In this document: positions 1-7,208 of the stretch, piece after piece | How positions within the stretch are numbered: position 1 is the first letter of the stretch | How the letters are laid out: each line of letters begins with the position of its first letter | Assembly (NCBI GenBank): GCA_964568485.1 | Contig: CAZMRA010000103.1 | Span: forward strand, 1 to 15,443 | Reading direction: 5' to 3' | DNA: 15,443 nucleotides | From: CFX5 sp964568485 | GTDB lineage: Bacteria; Chloroflexota; Anaerolineae; Caldilineales; Caldilineaceae | The notes under the pieces: model-generated | Databases searched by the model: none | What the model was told of the DNA's origin: nothing | What the model saw: only the letters and a program-made list of their open reading frames with translations | Made by a program: the position numbers and the translations under genes

Positions 1-169
1 TCTTAACGCGCTCTACAAAATCTCTGACAACCTTAAAATTGACATCGGCTTCCAACAGCGCCATGCGCACCTCGCGCATAGCCGCATTGACGTCGGCCTC
101 CGTCAATTTCCCTTTGCTTGAAAGCTTATCAAAGACGTTTTGTAATTTGTCGGTTAAGTTCTCGAACAC
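1..169 (-). CDS. ffh: Signal recognition particle protein Ffh (SRP54), N-terminal part, cut by window edge
   Basis: Only the first 56 codons are in the window; the rest lies beyond the left edge. The translation starts MFENLTDKLQ and contains REVRMALLEADV near residues 33-44. This is the helical N domain that precedes the GTPase domain in Ffh/SRP54. Ffh binds the SRP RNA and signal sequences of nascent membrane proteins in the cytoplasm and brings ribosomes to the receptor FtsY. The start is a GTG at 169-167, chosen because the known Ffh N-terminus begins there and an AAGGG-like ribosome binding site lies about 8 nt upstream. The 240 bp between it and the mscS-like stop holds AT-rich sequence but no promoter I would defend. 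The GTPase and M domains cannot be checked here. Confidence 0.93.
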   Translation of the reverse strand, partial: MFENLTDKLQNVFDKLSSKGKLTEADVNAAMREVRMALLEADVNFKVVRDFVERVK

Positions 170-409
170 GAGAGGTACCCTTACAGTCTGCGCTAAATTT
201 TATATTCGTTCGGCTGTTTTCGAGCGAACAGTCTTCTCTAGGACAGACGCTGAATGCTAAACAAAAATGATGCGCCTTGTGGCTGGTCCCGTTTAGTAAC
301 CATCCAGGCGCAAACCAACGTATATTTTACTGTGAGTTGGCTGTTGGGTCAAATCGGCCAGGGAAGCTAGTCAGGAATGTTTCCCCTCGTCCGCTGGACA
401 GACCATTCA

Positions 410-1819
410 TTAGGCGGGCAAATTAGGGCGCGCTGGCTTCTCTGCCGGCGGTTCGGTATCAGACTTATTGGGCTTCAGGATTTTCTCCCAGGGGATGCCA
501 CTGCGCAGATGGATATCTTGCTGTTGGGTGGGGAGCTCGATCTTGTATTTGGCAAATTCTCGCCAGATCATAAAATTGAGATCACTGGTCACTTTGAGGG
601 CTGCGCCTGGGTCATCGAGCCAGAAGGCCAGTTCAAACTCCAAACCAGTTGGACCAAAACCAATAAAAAAGACATCGGGCGCTGGCTTTTTGAGGACAAC
701 CCCATGCCGTTCAGCCACGCCAGTCAAGACGTCGCGTACTTGCGTGGGGTCACTTTGGAAACCCACACTCACGCGGATGGTGCGGCGGATGGTGCGAGCG
801 CTTTGGGTATAGGTCGCGACAGTCGAGGTTAACAAGCTTTTATTGGGAATCAAAATCTCGACATTGTCCGCAGTCCGCACTACGGTGGCCCGCATCCGTA
901 ATTGGTCCACCACACCGCGCGAACCGCCAACTTCAATCACATCACCGGGTCGCAGCGTCCGCTCGAAGAGCAGCAAAATCCCGCTCACGAAATTCCCGAC
1001 CAGTTCTTGCATGCCAAAACCCAACCCGACCGACAGTCCGCCACCAATGATCGCCAGTGCCGAAAGATCAAAGCCCAGCGCACTGATGGTTGTCAGCAAG
1101 CCGATCGCAATAATTGCATAATGGGTCGAGAGCAAGATCGTATTGGTCACGCCGGGGTCGGCAACGGTGCGCGGCAAGATAAATCGCTTTAGTAGCTTGC
1201 GCACCATCCAGGCTAGGGTCAGGAAAAAATAGAGTGACACCATCGCAGCAAAGAGCCGCCTGGGGGTGATGGGTCGCTCAAGCAGCGTGATCAGCTCGAT
1301 GTCGCCCACTGGGAACGTCCCGGCCAAACTGTTGCTTAGCAGAATCACCAGCAGGATCAGAAAGAGCGGCCATAGGAAGCGTCGTTGATAATGATCAGCA
1401 TGGCTTGCTTCCAAAAAGCCATAAAAAAGGCCGATCAGCACGCGGTAGCCGAGCAGCAGCCAAAAGATCGGCAAAAAGCGGATCAACAAGCCGTCGCGCC
1501 AGCCATTTGTGGCAAAAATTTGGAGTGCCACCTCGCCGAACAGCAACCCAAGGATGGGGAAGAGAATAACATGCAGGGCTCGTGACCAGCGCAGTAGTTG
1601 AATTTGCCAAGTAATCGACGCGTCGCCTTCGTGTTCCAGCAAATGGAGATAGCGCCGCTCGATCATGAGGGCCACTTGGCGGACAAGCATGGGAAGTAAC
1701 CAAGCAAGCAGCCAGACAATCATAAATGCCGTGATCTGGCGTTGCACAACCGGGCGCTCTAAGACCAGCAACAAGGTATTAAATTGATCAGTAAGCACCT
1801 GGATTCGTTGGTCTTCCAT
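410..1819 (-). CDS. MscS-family mechanosensitive ion channel
   Basis: A 469-residue inner-membrane protein. About six or seven hydrophobic segments (roughly residues 27-46, 83-103, 112-133, 148-167, 187-207, 225-245) precede a Gly/Ala-rich pore helix at about 252-285 (AIIGGGLSVGLGFGMQELVG). The MscS beta domain follows, with RPGDVIEVGG (290-299) and VEILIPNKSL (320-329), then the cytosolic alpha/beta domain and a charged, Pro-rich tail. MscS channels open under membrane tension to release osmolytes during hypo-osmotic shock. This one is longer than E. coli MscS (286 aa) because of extra N-terminal TM helices, as in other large family members. The ATG at 1819 was chosen because AAAGGA lies 6 nt upstream; the ATG at 1825 touches that site, and a start at 1915 would run into the upstream gene. 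The tandem SBP gene ends 22 bp upstream, so co-transcription is likely. Confidence 0.93.
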   Translation of the reverse strand: MEDQRIQVLTDQFNTLLLVLERPVVQRQITAFMIVWLLAWLLPMLVRQVALMIERRYLHLLEHEGDASITWQIQLLRWSRALHVILFPILGLLFGEVALQIFATNGWRDGLLIRFLPIFWLLLGYRVLIGLFYGFLEASHADHYQRRFLWPLFLILLVILLSNSLAGTFPVGDIELITLLERPITPRRLFAAMVSLYFFLTLAWMVRKLLKRFILPRTVADPGVTNTILLSTHYAIIAIGLLTTISALGFDLSALAIIGGGLSVGLGFGMQELVGNFVSGILLLFERTLRPGDVIEVGGSRGVVDQLRMRATVVRTADNVEILIPNKSLLTSTVATYTQSARTIRRTIRVSVGFQSDPTQVRDVLTGVAERHGVVLKKPAPDVFFIGFGPTGLEFELAFWLDDPGAALKVTSDLNFMIWREFAKYKIELPTQQQDIHLRSGIPWEKILKPNKSDTEPPAEKPARPNLPA

Positions 1820-1841
1820 CAGCATTCCTTTATTGCTGTGC

Positions 1842-4241
1842 TTAACGCACAGGGGTATCTGCTTGGCGAGCCATTTCAACCACCCGCACAAACTCTGCCG
1901 CTGCGTCAGCTGCACCCTTGTCTTCGTACAAAGCTGCAGAGAAGGCTTCGCTTCCGGCCGCCAACAGCGCCGTCACCGTAGGCCCATTCCCCAACCGTTG
2001 GGAGATGGCTAAGGTAGGCAAAAATTGTGCGGCAACCGTCGGGCCACTTAATTCCACATTGGCGTTGGCAGGGATAATCCCGATCTCCTCGGCCCACAAG
2101 AGCTGACTTTCTTGATTGGTCATGAATTCGAGTAAAGTCAGTCCCAGGGCCAGTTGTTCTGGCGTTGCCCCGACGGGCAATAACAGCCCGCGCGTGGTTA
2201 AGAGTGGACTGGCTTCCCCCACTGGTCCGGTCGGCAGGCGGGTAACGGCAACGCCAGCTGGGCCCATTGCGCTGCGAAGTTCCGTCCAGAGCACGGGGCC
2301 CCCTACTAAATAGGCCGATTCGCCGGCCATAAAGGCGGCCTTGAGTTGTTCTCCGTCTTCAGTTAGCCAAATATTGGCTTCAGCTCGTACCGCAAGTAGC
2401 CATTCCAGCCAAGCGGCAATGGCCTCGGGATCTGGGGCGAGACTAAAATTTTCATCATACAGCGTGCCGCCAAAGCCCCCCACTCCCCAGTAAGCCTGTT
2501 CGAAGCGCGTGTCCAACATGATGGGCAGCCCTTGCTCTCCCTGCGTGCGCAGCTCCGCCAAACTTTGGGCTGGTATGGTGACCAATACTGGATTGTAATA
2601 GAGAGCCATTGGTTCCAATGAAAGTGGCAGTCCATACAAGCTACCGGCATGGCGAAAAGAAGTCAGCGCTTCGGGGCGGAACCGCTGCAACATCTCGTTG
2701 CCAACAAGCTGGGTGATGTCGGCCACTTGTTGCTGCTCCAGAAGGGTACGCAGCACCGATTGTGAGGCCAGCAAGATGGTGATCTCTGACTCAGATGCTG
2801 CATCGACCTGAAATTCTTCACTGATTTGGCGCTCATTGACCAGCTCAGTCTGGATGACAACCTCAGGGCAAATGCTTTGGAAACGCTCGATCAACGTCTC
2901 CAAGACAGTGGCTTCGGCCGAGCCAATGGATAGGTGCCACAGGCGGATCGTGCCTGTTTGTTGGCAGGCAGTTGCGCTTTGCATAAGCGGAGCCACACCG
3001 TTGATCTCGTTGATCAGCGCGGTCAGCTCGGCCGTGGCTACCGCGGCTTCCGAAATACCTTCCAGCACATTCGTGTAGGCATCATTGCCATAAGTGAAGA
3101 TCGTTTGCCACTCAGGCGCATTGGTCACAGGCAAGGCGAAGCGCGCTTGCGCAGCAAAATTGGCAATGTTAGGGTTGAGCCGCGGATTGATCCGCACCTG
3201 TTGATTGGCTGGTACTTGGCGGATGGTACGCATCAAGGTCGCCTGCTGCTCGGTATTGGTTAAAAAGCGGGCAAGGGCCAAGGCCAAACGCCGTTGATTG
3301 GTAGAGGAGGCTGTGCTAAACAGGAACGCATTGGTGCGCAAGAGCGGCGCGGCACCGCCATTGGGTCCAGCCGGCAAAGGCGCAATCCCAACTTCGGTAT
3401 CTTCGAGGCTGGCCGAGATCAGATTAAACTCGTCGGCGGAGCCGATGTAATAGACTGCATCCCCGGCAAGAAAGCGTGCCCGTAAGATCTCCCGATTGCT
3501 ATCCAGCAGCATGCCCGGCGCTTCCCGTGCATGCTTGAGCCACTCTAGCCAATTGGCAAAGCCTCCTTGATCCAACACAACCCGGTGTTCGTCGTCCATC
3601 AACCGGCCACCAAAGGCGGCGACTCCCCAAAAAGCATCGGCAAAATTGGTCGCCAGCGCTACTGTATTGCCCGCTGCGGCCTCGGCCAAAAGGGCATCGA
3701 GCGTGGCTGGTGGCTGCTGGACAATTTCCGGATAATAGTAGAGCGCCATGGTGTTAAGCGACATCGGTAGCCCATAAAGCCGACCGCGATAGGTTGTCGT
3801 CTCCTGCGTGGCCGGGGTAAAGCGCTCCAACACTGAGCTTGGGAGTACACCATCTAGCGGGCTAATTAAATTCTGATCGGCAAGCGTGGCAATCCAAGAG
3901 CTAGGGGCCAGCAATAGGTCAGGGCCAAGCCCCGAATCTGCCGCCGTCTCAAAGGCCAACTGCATCTCGGTAAGATCGGTGAATCGTTGTTGCTGCACAC
4001 TGACTTGGGGGTTAATGGCCGTAAAGCGGCCCAGAATTTCAACCAAGGTGGCGGTCTCAGCTTCTCCCCACGTGTGCCATAAGAGGATGCGACCGTTGAG
4101 CTGTTCCGATTGGGGATCTGTCTGCCGGCTCGCACATCCGGTGATCAGGAAGCAAGCACAGAGCGCAAAGACGAGGGCGACGATTTTGCCGCTTACCTCC
4201 CGCGAATTGGGGAAGTAGTGTGAAATCGTAAAGCTGTTCAT
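1842..4241 (-). CDS. Lipoprotein with two tandem extracellular solute-binding domains (family 1-like)
   Basis: A 799-residue secreted lipoprotein. Basic residues and a hydrophobic stretch (about 19-35) lead to a lipobox ITGC with the acylated Cys at 36. Two homologous halves follow, at about 50-415 and 430-790. The match is visible directly at a constant offset of 380 residues: YGLPMSL (156) and YGLPLSL (536), MALYYYP (165) and MALYYNP (545), FWGVAAFGG (204) and YWGVGGFGG (584), then WLEWL and LPAGP/LPTGP in both. Each half resembles sugar-type ABC solute-binding proteins, which are usually about 400-450 residues with one domain, so this is an internal duplication or fusion. The second half has two cysteines (426, 458) and the first has none after the lipid-linked one. 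No permease or ATPase is adjacent; the next gene is an MscS-type channel. The ATG at 4241 lacks a clear ribosome binding site. The ligand is unknown. Confidence 0.88.
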   Translation of the reverse strand: MNSFTISHYFPNSREVSGKIVALVFALCACFLITGCASRQTDPQSEQLNGRILLWHTWGEAETATLVEILGRFTAINPQVSVQQQRFTDLTEMQLAFETAADSGLGPDLLLAPSSWIATLADQNLISPLDGVLPSSVLERFTPATQETTTYRGRLYGLPMSLNTMALYYYPEIVQQPPATLDALLAEAAAGNTVALATNFADAFWGVAAFGGRLMDDEHRVVLDQGGFANWLEWLKHAREAPGMLLDSNREILRARFLAGDAVYYIGSADEFNLISASLEDTEVGIAPLPAGPNGGAAPLLRTNAFLFSTASSTNQRRLALALARFLTNTEQQATLMRTIRQVPANQQVRINPRLNPNIANFAAQARFALPVTNAPEWQTIFTYGNDAYTNVLEGISEAAVATAELTALINEINGVAPLMQSATACQQTGTIRLWHLSIGSAEATVLETLIERFQSICPEVVIQTELVNERQISEEFQVDAASESEITILLASQSVLRTLLEQQQVADITQLVGNEMLQRFRPEALTSFRHAGSLYGLPLSLEPMALYYNPVLVTIPAQSLAELRTQGEQGLPIMLDTRFEQAYWGVGGFGGTLYDENFSLAPDPEAIAAWLEWLLAVRAEANIWLTEDGEQLKAAFMAGESAYLVGGPVLWTELRSAMGPAGVAVTRLPTGPVGEASPLLTTRGLLLPVGATPEQLALGLTLLEFMTNQESQLLWAEEIGIIPANANVELSGPTVAAQFLPTLAISQRLGNGPTVTALLAAGSEAFSAALYEDKGAADAAAEFVRVVEMARQADTPVR

Positions 4242-4263
4242 AAGAAGATCGACGTGGCCGCAA

Positions 4264-4315
4264 CCTGAGCCTAAGTTCTCTCGAGGGCAAAACTGATGCC
4301 CAACTTAGCTCCAGG
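4264..4315 (-). promoter_or_regulatory. Bulged stem-loop in the 5' leader of the tandem-SBP transcript
   Basis: Arms 4264-4277 and 4302-4315 pair as CCTG/CAGG, AGC/GCT and TAAGTT/AACTTA, with one bulged G on each side in the minus-strand RNA. An inner stem GGGCA/TGCCC (4285-4289 with 4297-4301) closes a 7-nt loop, and a 7-nt bulge lies on one side only. That gives about 18 base pairs. If the extended -10 at 4328-4336 is used, the whole element is transcribed just after the start site and ends 22 nt before the ATG. It could be a structured regulatory leader, a stabilising 5' hairpin or a protein operator. It matches no riboswitch class that I recognise. Confidence 0.6.
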
Positions 4316-4327
4316 TAATTCTTGGAC

Positions 4328-4336
4328 AGTATAACA
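4328..4336 (-). promoter_or_regulatory. Extended -10 promoter element for the tandem-SBP/mscS unit
   Basis: The minus strand reads TGTTATACT, an extended -10 (TG, one base, then TATACT, 5 of 6 to consensus). No good -35 hexamer lies at 17 bp, which is common for extended -10 promoters. The predicted start, near 4321, leaves a leader of about 80 nt that contains the 4264-4315 stem-loop. Confidence 0.45.
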
Positions 4337-4474
4337 TAAGGCAGGGGAAATCGGCATTTAGAATCGTCGGGAAGTTGTAAGCTGGCGTTTTGATGTTTTG
4401 TGCGATTTATGGCTGGTGAAGTAATACAAATGCGGATTGTGACGATACTGCTGGTTGTTGTCCAGTTTTGCCAC

Positions 4475-4504
4475 TTGGCAAGCGCGATGACGATCCAGTA
4501 CAAT
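4475..4504 (+). promoter_or_regulatory. Sigma-70-type promoter for the amine oxidase gene
   Basis: A -35 TTGGCA (4475-4480, 5 of 6) and a -10 TACAAT (4499-4504, 5 of 6) are separated by 18 bp. Transcription would begin near 4511. This excludes the in-frame GTG at 4506 as the translation start and favours the ATG at 4560 or 4578. Confidence 0.65.
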
Positions 4505-4559
4505 CGTGCTATACCCTGCAACGAACCTTCCAACTAGTTCTAAATCGAGCGCACAAACT

Positions 4560-5990
4560 ATGAACCGAAGAGCATGGATGCACCCCATCCAGGAGTTGTC
4601 TGCCTCGGCTGCTGTTCCGCAAGTCGTAGTGGTTGGGGCAGGGATGGCCGGTTTGGTGGCGGCGCGGCTTTTGCATGATGCCGGTTTTGCTGTAACGGTC
4701 TTGGAGGCGCGTGATCGTCTAGGCGGGCGGTTATGGACCGATCACCGGCTCGGTGTGCCCATCGACCTAGGCGGCTCCTGGATCCATGGCGCCGACCACA
4801 ACCCACTTACCGATTGGTGCGCCACCCTTGGCATCGAGCTAGCCATCACCCCGGACGATGATCGCTATTGGTATGAGCATCAGACGATGCTCGCACGGCG
4901 TGAGCTTTGGCGGCGTACGTGGTGCGGGCGGCTGCTGGCAACGTGGGCGCTCAATGGGGCAGCAACATTACAGCGCTGGTGGCGGCAGTTAGGCGGTCAA
5001 CCACGCCTCTCGCTGGCGGATGTGATCAACCCCATCCTGCACAGCCGCTTGTTGCCCACCCTAGACCGGCGGGTACTTGGCGCGATGATCGCGACTGCTG
5101 AAGGGGTACAGGGCGCGCCCGCTGAGTTCATTGACATTGAAGATTGGTTTCCTGGCGAGGCACACGGAGTCAACGCCATGCCCGTGGGTGGTTATAAGCA
5201 ACTAATCGATGATGCCGCCGATGGGCTGGCAATCCAACTCAATACACCTGTGGAACGCATTGTTTATGGGGATAGTGGTGTGCAGGTCATTACACCCACC
5301 GGCAGCATTCCGGCCAATGTGGCGGTGATCACGGTGCCAGTGGGGATCCTACAAAGTGGCAAGCTGCAATTTGATCCGCCGCTGCCGCCGGTCAAACAAG
5401 CAGCCATTCAGCGGATCGGCTATGGTGGTGAGGGGGTGCTTGGCAAGCTGATCATGCGTTTTCCGCAGCGCTTTTGGCCAGCTGACCAACAATGGTTCAT
5501 CTCTTTGCCTAATGAACCGACTGAGCGCGGCTGTTTTGGCAGTTGGCTTAGCTTGGAAAATATCGTGGGCGCACCCGTGTTGATGGCATTTGCCAATGGC
5601 CATACCGCTGCTCGCTTTGATCGGTACACCAGCGATGAAGAGATCTGTGCGGTGGCGATGCAGGTGTTGGAGCGCATGTTTCCGGGGAAGACTGTAGCCC
5701 CGGAGGGATTTATCTTCACGCGCTGGCTGTCTGATCCGTGGGCGCTGGGTAGTTATTCCTACCCAGCGGTGGGCAGTCCGCTCAGTGACCGGCTGCTCTA
5801 CGCCGAGCCAGTAGGAGAGCGCCTCTATTTTGCTGGGGAAGCAACGCAGACTCAGGATTTTGGAACAGTACACGCTGCACTGCGATCAGGCGAAGAGGTG
5901 GCTGACCAGATCATACGTGTCTATAGTGGCCGCGAGCCCGAGCGGACTGCGCGGCCTTGGACTACTGCACTTGCTGGAACTCCCCATTGA
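4560..5990 (+). CDS. FAD-dependent flavin amine oxidase (monoamine/polyamine oxidase-like)
   Basis: A 476-residue flavoenzyme. The N-terminal Rossmann motif VVVVGAGMAGL puts GxGxxG at residues 26-31. It is followed by LEARDRLGGRLWT and the DLGGSWIHG segment (69-77) typical of polyamine oxidase and LSD1-like enzymes. VITVPVGIL (256-264) is also characteristic. Lys296 in VLGKLIMRF aligns with the conserved lysine that contacts flavin N5 through water. The C-terminal FAD motif is YFAGEAT...GTVHAALRSG (from 423). Such enzymes oxidise a C-N bond and pass electrons to oxygen, giving an imine and peroxide; the substrate cannot be read from sequence. No signal peptide is visible, so it is probably cytosolic. 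The ATG at 4560 fits the promoter; the ATG at 4578, with GAAGAG 5 nt upstream, is a real alternative. This is the only plus-strand gene, and its 3' end overlaps the convergent LivJ-like gene by 29 bp. Confidence 0.9.
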   Translation: MNRRAWMHPIQELSASAAVPQVVVVGAGMAGLVAARLLHDAGFAVTVLEARDRLGGRLWTDHRLGVPIDLGGSWIHGADHNPLTDWCATLGIELAITPDDDRYWYEHQTMLARRELWRRTWCGRLLATWALNGAATLQRWWRQLGGQPRLSLADVINPILHSRLLPTLDRRVLGAMIATAEGVQGAPAEFIDIEDWFPGEAHGVNAMPVGGYKQLIDDAADGLAIQLNTPVERIVYGDSGVQVITPTGSIPANVAVITVPVGILQSGKLQFDPPLPPVKQAAIQRIGYGGEGVLGKLIMRFPQRFWPADQQWFISLPNEPTERGCFGSWLSLENIVGAPVLMAFANGHTAARFDRYTSDEEICAVAMQVLERMFPGKTVAPEGFIFTRWLSDPWALGSYSYPAVGSPLSDRLLYAEPVGERLYFAGEATQTQDFGTVHAALRSGEEVADQIIRVYSGREPERTARPWTTALAGTPH

Positions 5991-7104
5991 CGACTTGATA
6001 GATCCAAATCTGGGGATTGGCCAGATCGCCATTCGGCTCATAACTGAAGTCATCTAGCAAGGTTTCGACCCGATTCTGGCGCAAAGCATTTGCAATGGCA
6101 CTGGCTGTCAACTCATCTGCAGCGCGGGCTCCAGCAGCCAGCACTTGCAGCGCGACATACCCATTGACCGAGTAGGTGTCGGGGTTGCGGTATTCGACGG
6201 CTTGATAGGCCTCAATCCACTGTGCGTCCGCCACATTGCGCGGGCTGGGGGCAAAGGCACTCACATACATGCCTTCGGCTGTGCCATTCGATTCGTCAAT
6301 GGTTGCAGCTAAGAAAGCGCCATCACTGGCCAACATCGGCAAATCGATATCGGCTTCGATCAAGGCTGCCCTCAGATAGGGGGCTTCGATCTCATAGCCT
6401 GCGTAGAAGATGGCGTCGGCATTGGCGCTTTGCAGTTGCGTGATCTCATTTTCGTAGCGACTTTGGCCTTCTGCAACTTCAATCTGGATGGCGATTTCGG
6501 CACCACGACCAGTTAGTTCTTGCCCGAGGGTGGCAGCCAGGCCACGCCCGTAATCGGTGTCATTGTGGATGATGGCCACTCGTTCAGCATCTAACGTTTC
6601 TACTAAGAATTCAGCGTCCACCGCCGCCTGCACGGCATCATTGGCATTGACGCGGAAGAAATTGGTATATCCTTGCTCAGTGAGCGTCTGCTCCGAAGCC
6701 GTCGGTGTGATCACCACCAGTGGCATACTTTGATAGCGCTCCATCGCGGCCGCTGTCTGCCCACTGTTGAGGTGGCCGATTACACCGATGACCCGCTCTC
6801 CTGCTGCCAAGGCTTGTTCGATGGTGCCAACTTGGCTAACTGCCACATCGCTATCCGATTCATCATCCAGGGGGCGGACGACCACGCGATAGCCAAGCAG
6901 TCCGCCGGTGCGGTTGATCTCCTCCGCAGCCAGCCGCACGCCCCCTAATATGGTCTGGCCCCCATTAGCCTGAAAGCCACTCAATGGCACGGCTACATAC
7001 ACCACGGCATCGCCGCGGGTTGGTTCAGTAGAATTATTACCGTTACAAGCGACGATTAATAAGGCTACACAGCAGCCCAGTACAAAACGCATCAACTTGC
7101 TCAT
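5962..7104 (-). CDS. LivJ-like (branched-chain amino acid type) substrate-binding lipoprotein
   Basis: A 380-residue Peripla_BP_6-type periplasmic-binding protein. The N-terminus MSKLMRFVLG is followed by a hydrophobic run and lipobox LIVAC, with the acylated Cys at 20. The mature part shows the Leu/Ile/Val-receptor pattern: VYVAVPLSG near 35-43, GGVRLAAEEIN (54-64), VIGVIGHLNSGQT (105-117), PTASEQTLT (134-142), FFRVNANDA (149-157), VAIIHNDTDYGRG (176-188) and AIFYAGY (231-237). Family members bind branched-chain amino acids, amides or other small ligands for LivHMGF transporters or for sensors. No permease or ATPase gene is nearby. The ATG at 7104 is preferred because it gives a proper signal peptide and has GGAAG 7 nt upstream; a longer start at 7155 would place 17 extra residues before the signal. 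It follows the coiled-coil gene by 104 bp. Confidence 0.9.
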   Translation of the reverse strand: MSKLMRFVLGCCVALLIVACNGNNSTEPTRGDAVVYVAVPLSGFQANGGQTILGGVRLAAEEINRTGGLLGYRVVVRPLDDESDSDVAVSQVGTIEQALAAGERVIGVIGHLNSGQTAAAMERYQSMPLVVITPTASEQTLTEQGYTNFFRVNANDAVQAAVDAEFLVETLDAERVAIIHNDTDYGRGLAATLGQELTGRGAEIAIQIEVAEGQSRYENEITQLQSANADAIFYAGYEIEAPYLRAALIEADIDLPMLASDGAFLAATIDESNGTAEGMYVSAFAPSPRNVADAQWIEAYQAVEYRNPDTYSVNGYVALQVLAAGARAADELTASAIANALRQNRVETLLDDFSYEPNGDLANPQIWIYQVVNGEFQQVQ

Positions 7105-7159
7105 AACTTCGCTTCCGTTTAGTGAAACACAGAAAGGTTTAGAAAGCCCCGCCACACTT

Positions 7160-7195
7160 GCACCGGTGAGGACCAGCCTGCTGGCGAACTGGTGC
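7160..7195 (-). other. Hairpin between the coiled-coil gene and the LivJ-like gene
   Basis: GCACC (7160-7164) pairs with GGTGC (7191-7195), and an inner CCAG (7173-7176) pairs with CTGG (7181-7184). No T tract follows on the minus strand, so it is a poor intrinsic terminator. It may be a processing or stability element. Confidence 0.35.
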
Positions 7196-7208
7196 GGCTA
7201 ATAGCTTG

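Larger units (their letters stand above)
4242..4559. other. Divergent intergenic control region
   Basis: This stretch separates the minus-strand tandem-SBP gene from the plus-strand amine oxidase gene. It holds a likely promoter in each direction and a large imperfect inverted repeat on the SBP side, each listed separately. I see no tRNA and no open frame with recognisable protein features. Confidence 0.7.

Noticed and set aside
208..229. GTTCG/CGAAC inverted repeat upstream of ffh as an operator
   Set aside because: Five base pairs with a 12-nt spacer is too weak to claim.
1..260. Plus-strand open frame at the left edge
   Set aside because: The opposite strand encodes a clear Ffh N-terminus, so this frame is an antisense shadow.
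359..388. AGGGAA/TTCCC inverted repeat as a terminator for the channel gene
   Set aside because: Only 5-6 bp with a 14-nt loop and no T tract; not above chance.
241..402. Direct repeat GGACAGAC at 241-248 and 395-402
   Set aside because: Two copies of an 8-mer with no flanking similarity or mobile-element features are expected by chance.
377..832. Plus-strand open frame antisense to the channel gene
   Set aside because: It lies wholly within the well-supported MscS coding region plus its 3' flank and has no family-like sequence; it is a by-product of codon use on the other strand.
1820..1915. Longer start for the channel gene
   Set aside because: It would overlap the upstream gene by 74 bp, adds residues with no family resemblance, and the ATG at 1819 has a well-placed AAAGGA.
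4196..4201. GGGAGG on the minus strand inside the tandem-SBP gene, as a ribosome binding site for a shorter start
   Set aside because: No in-frame ATG, GTG or TTG follows at a usable distance, and a later start would remove part of the lipoprotein signal.
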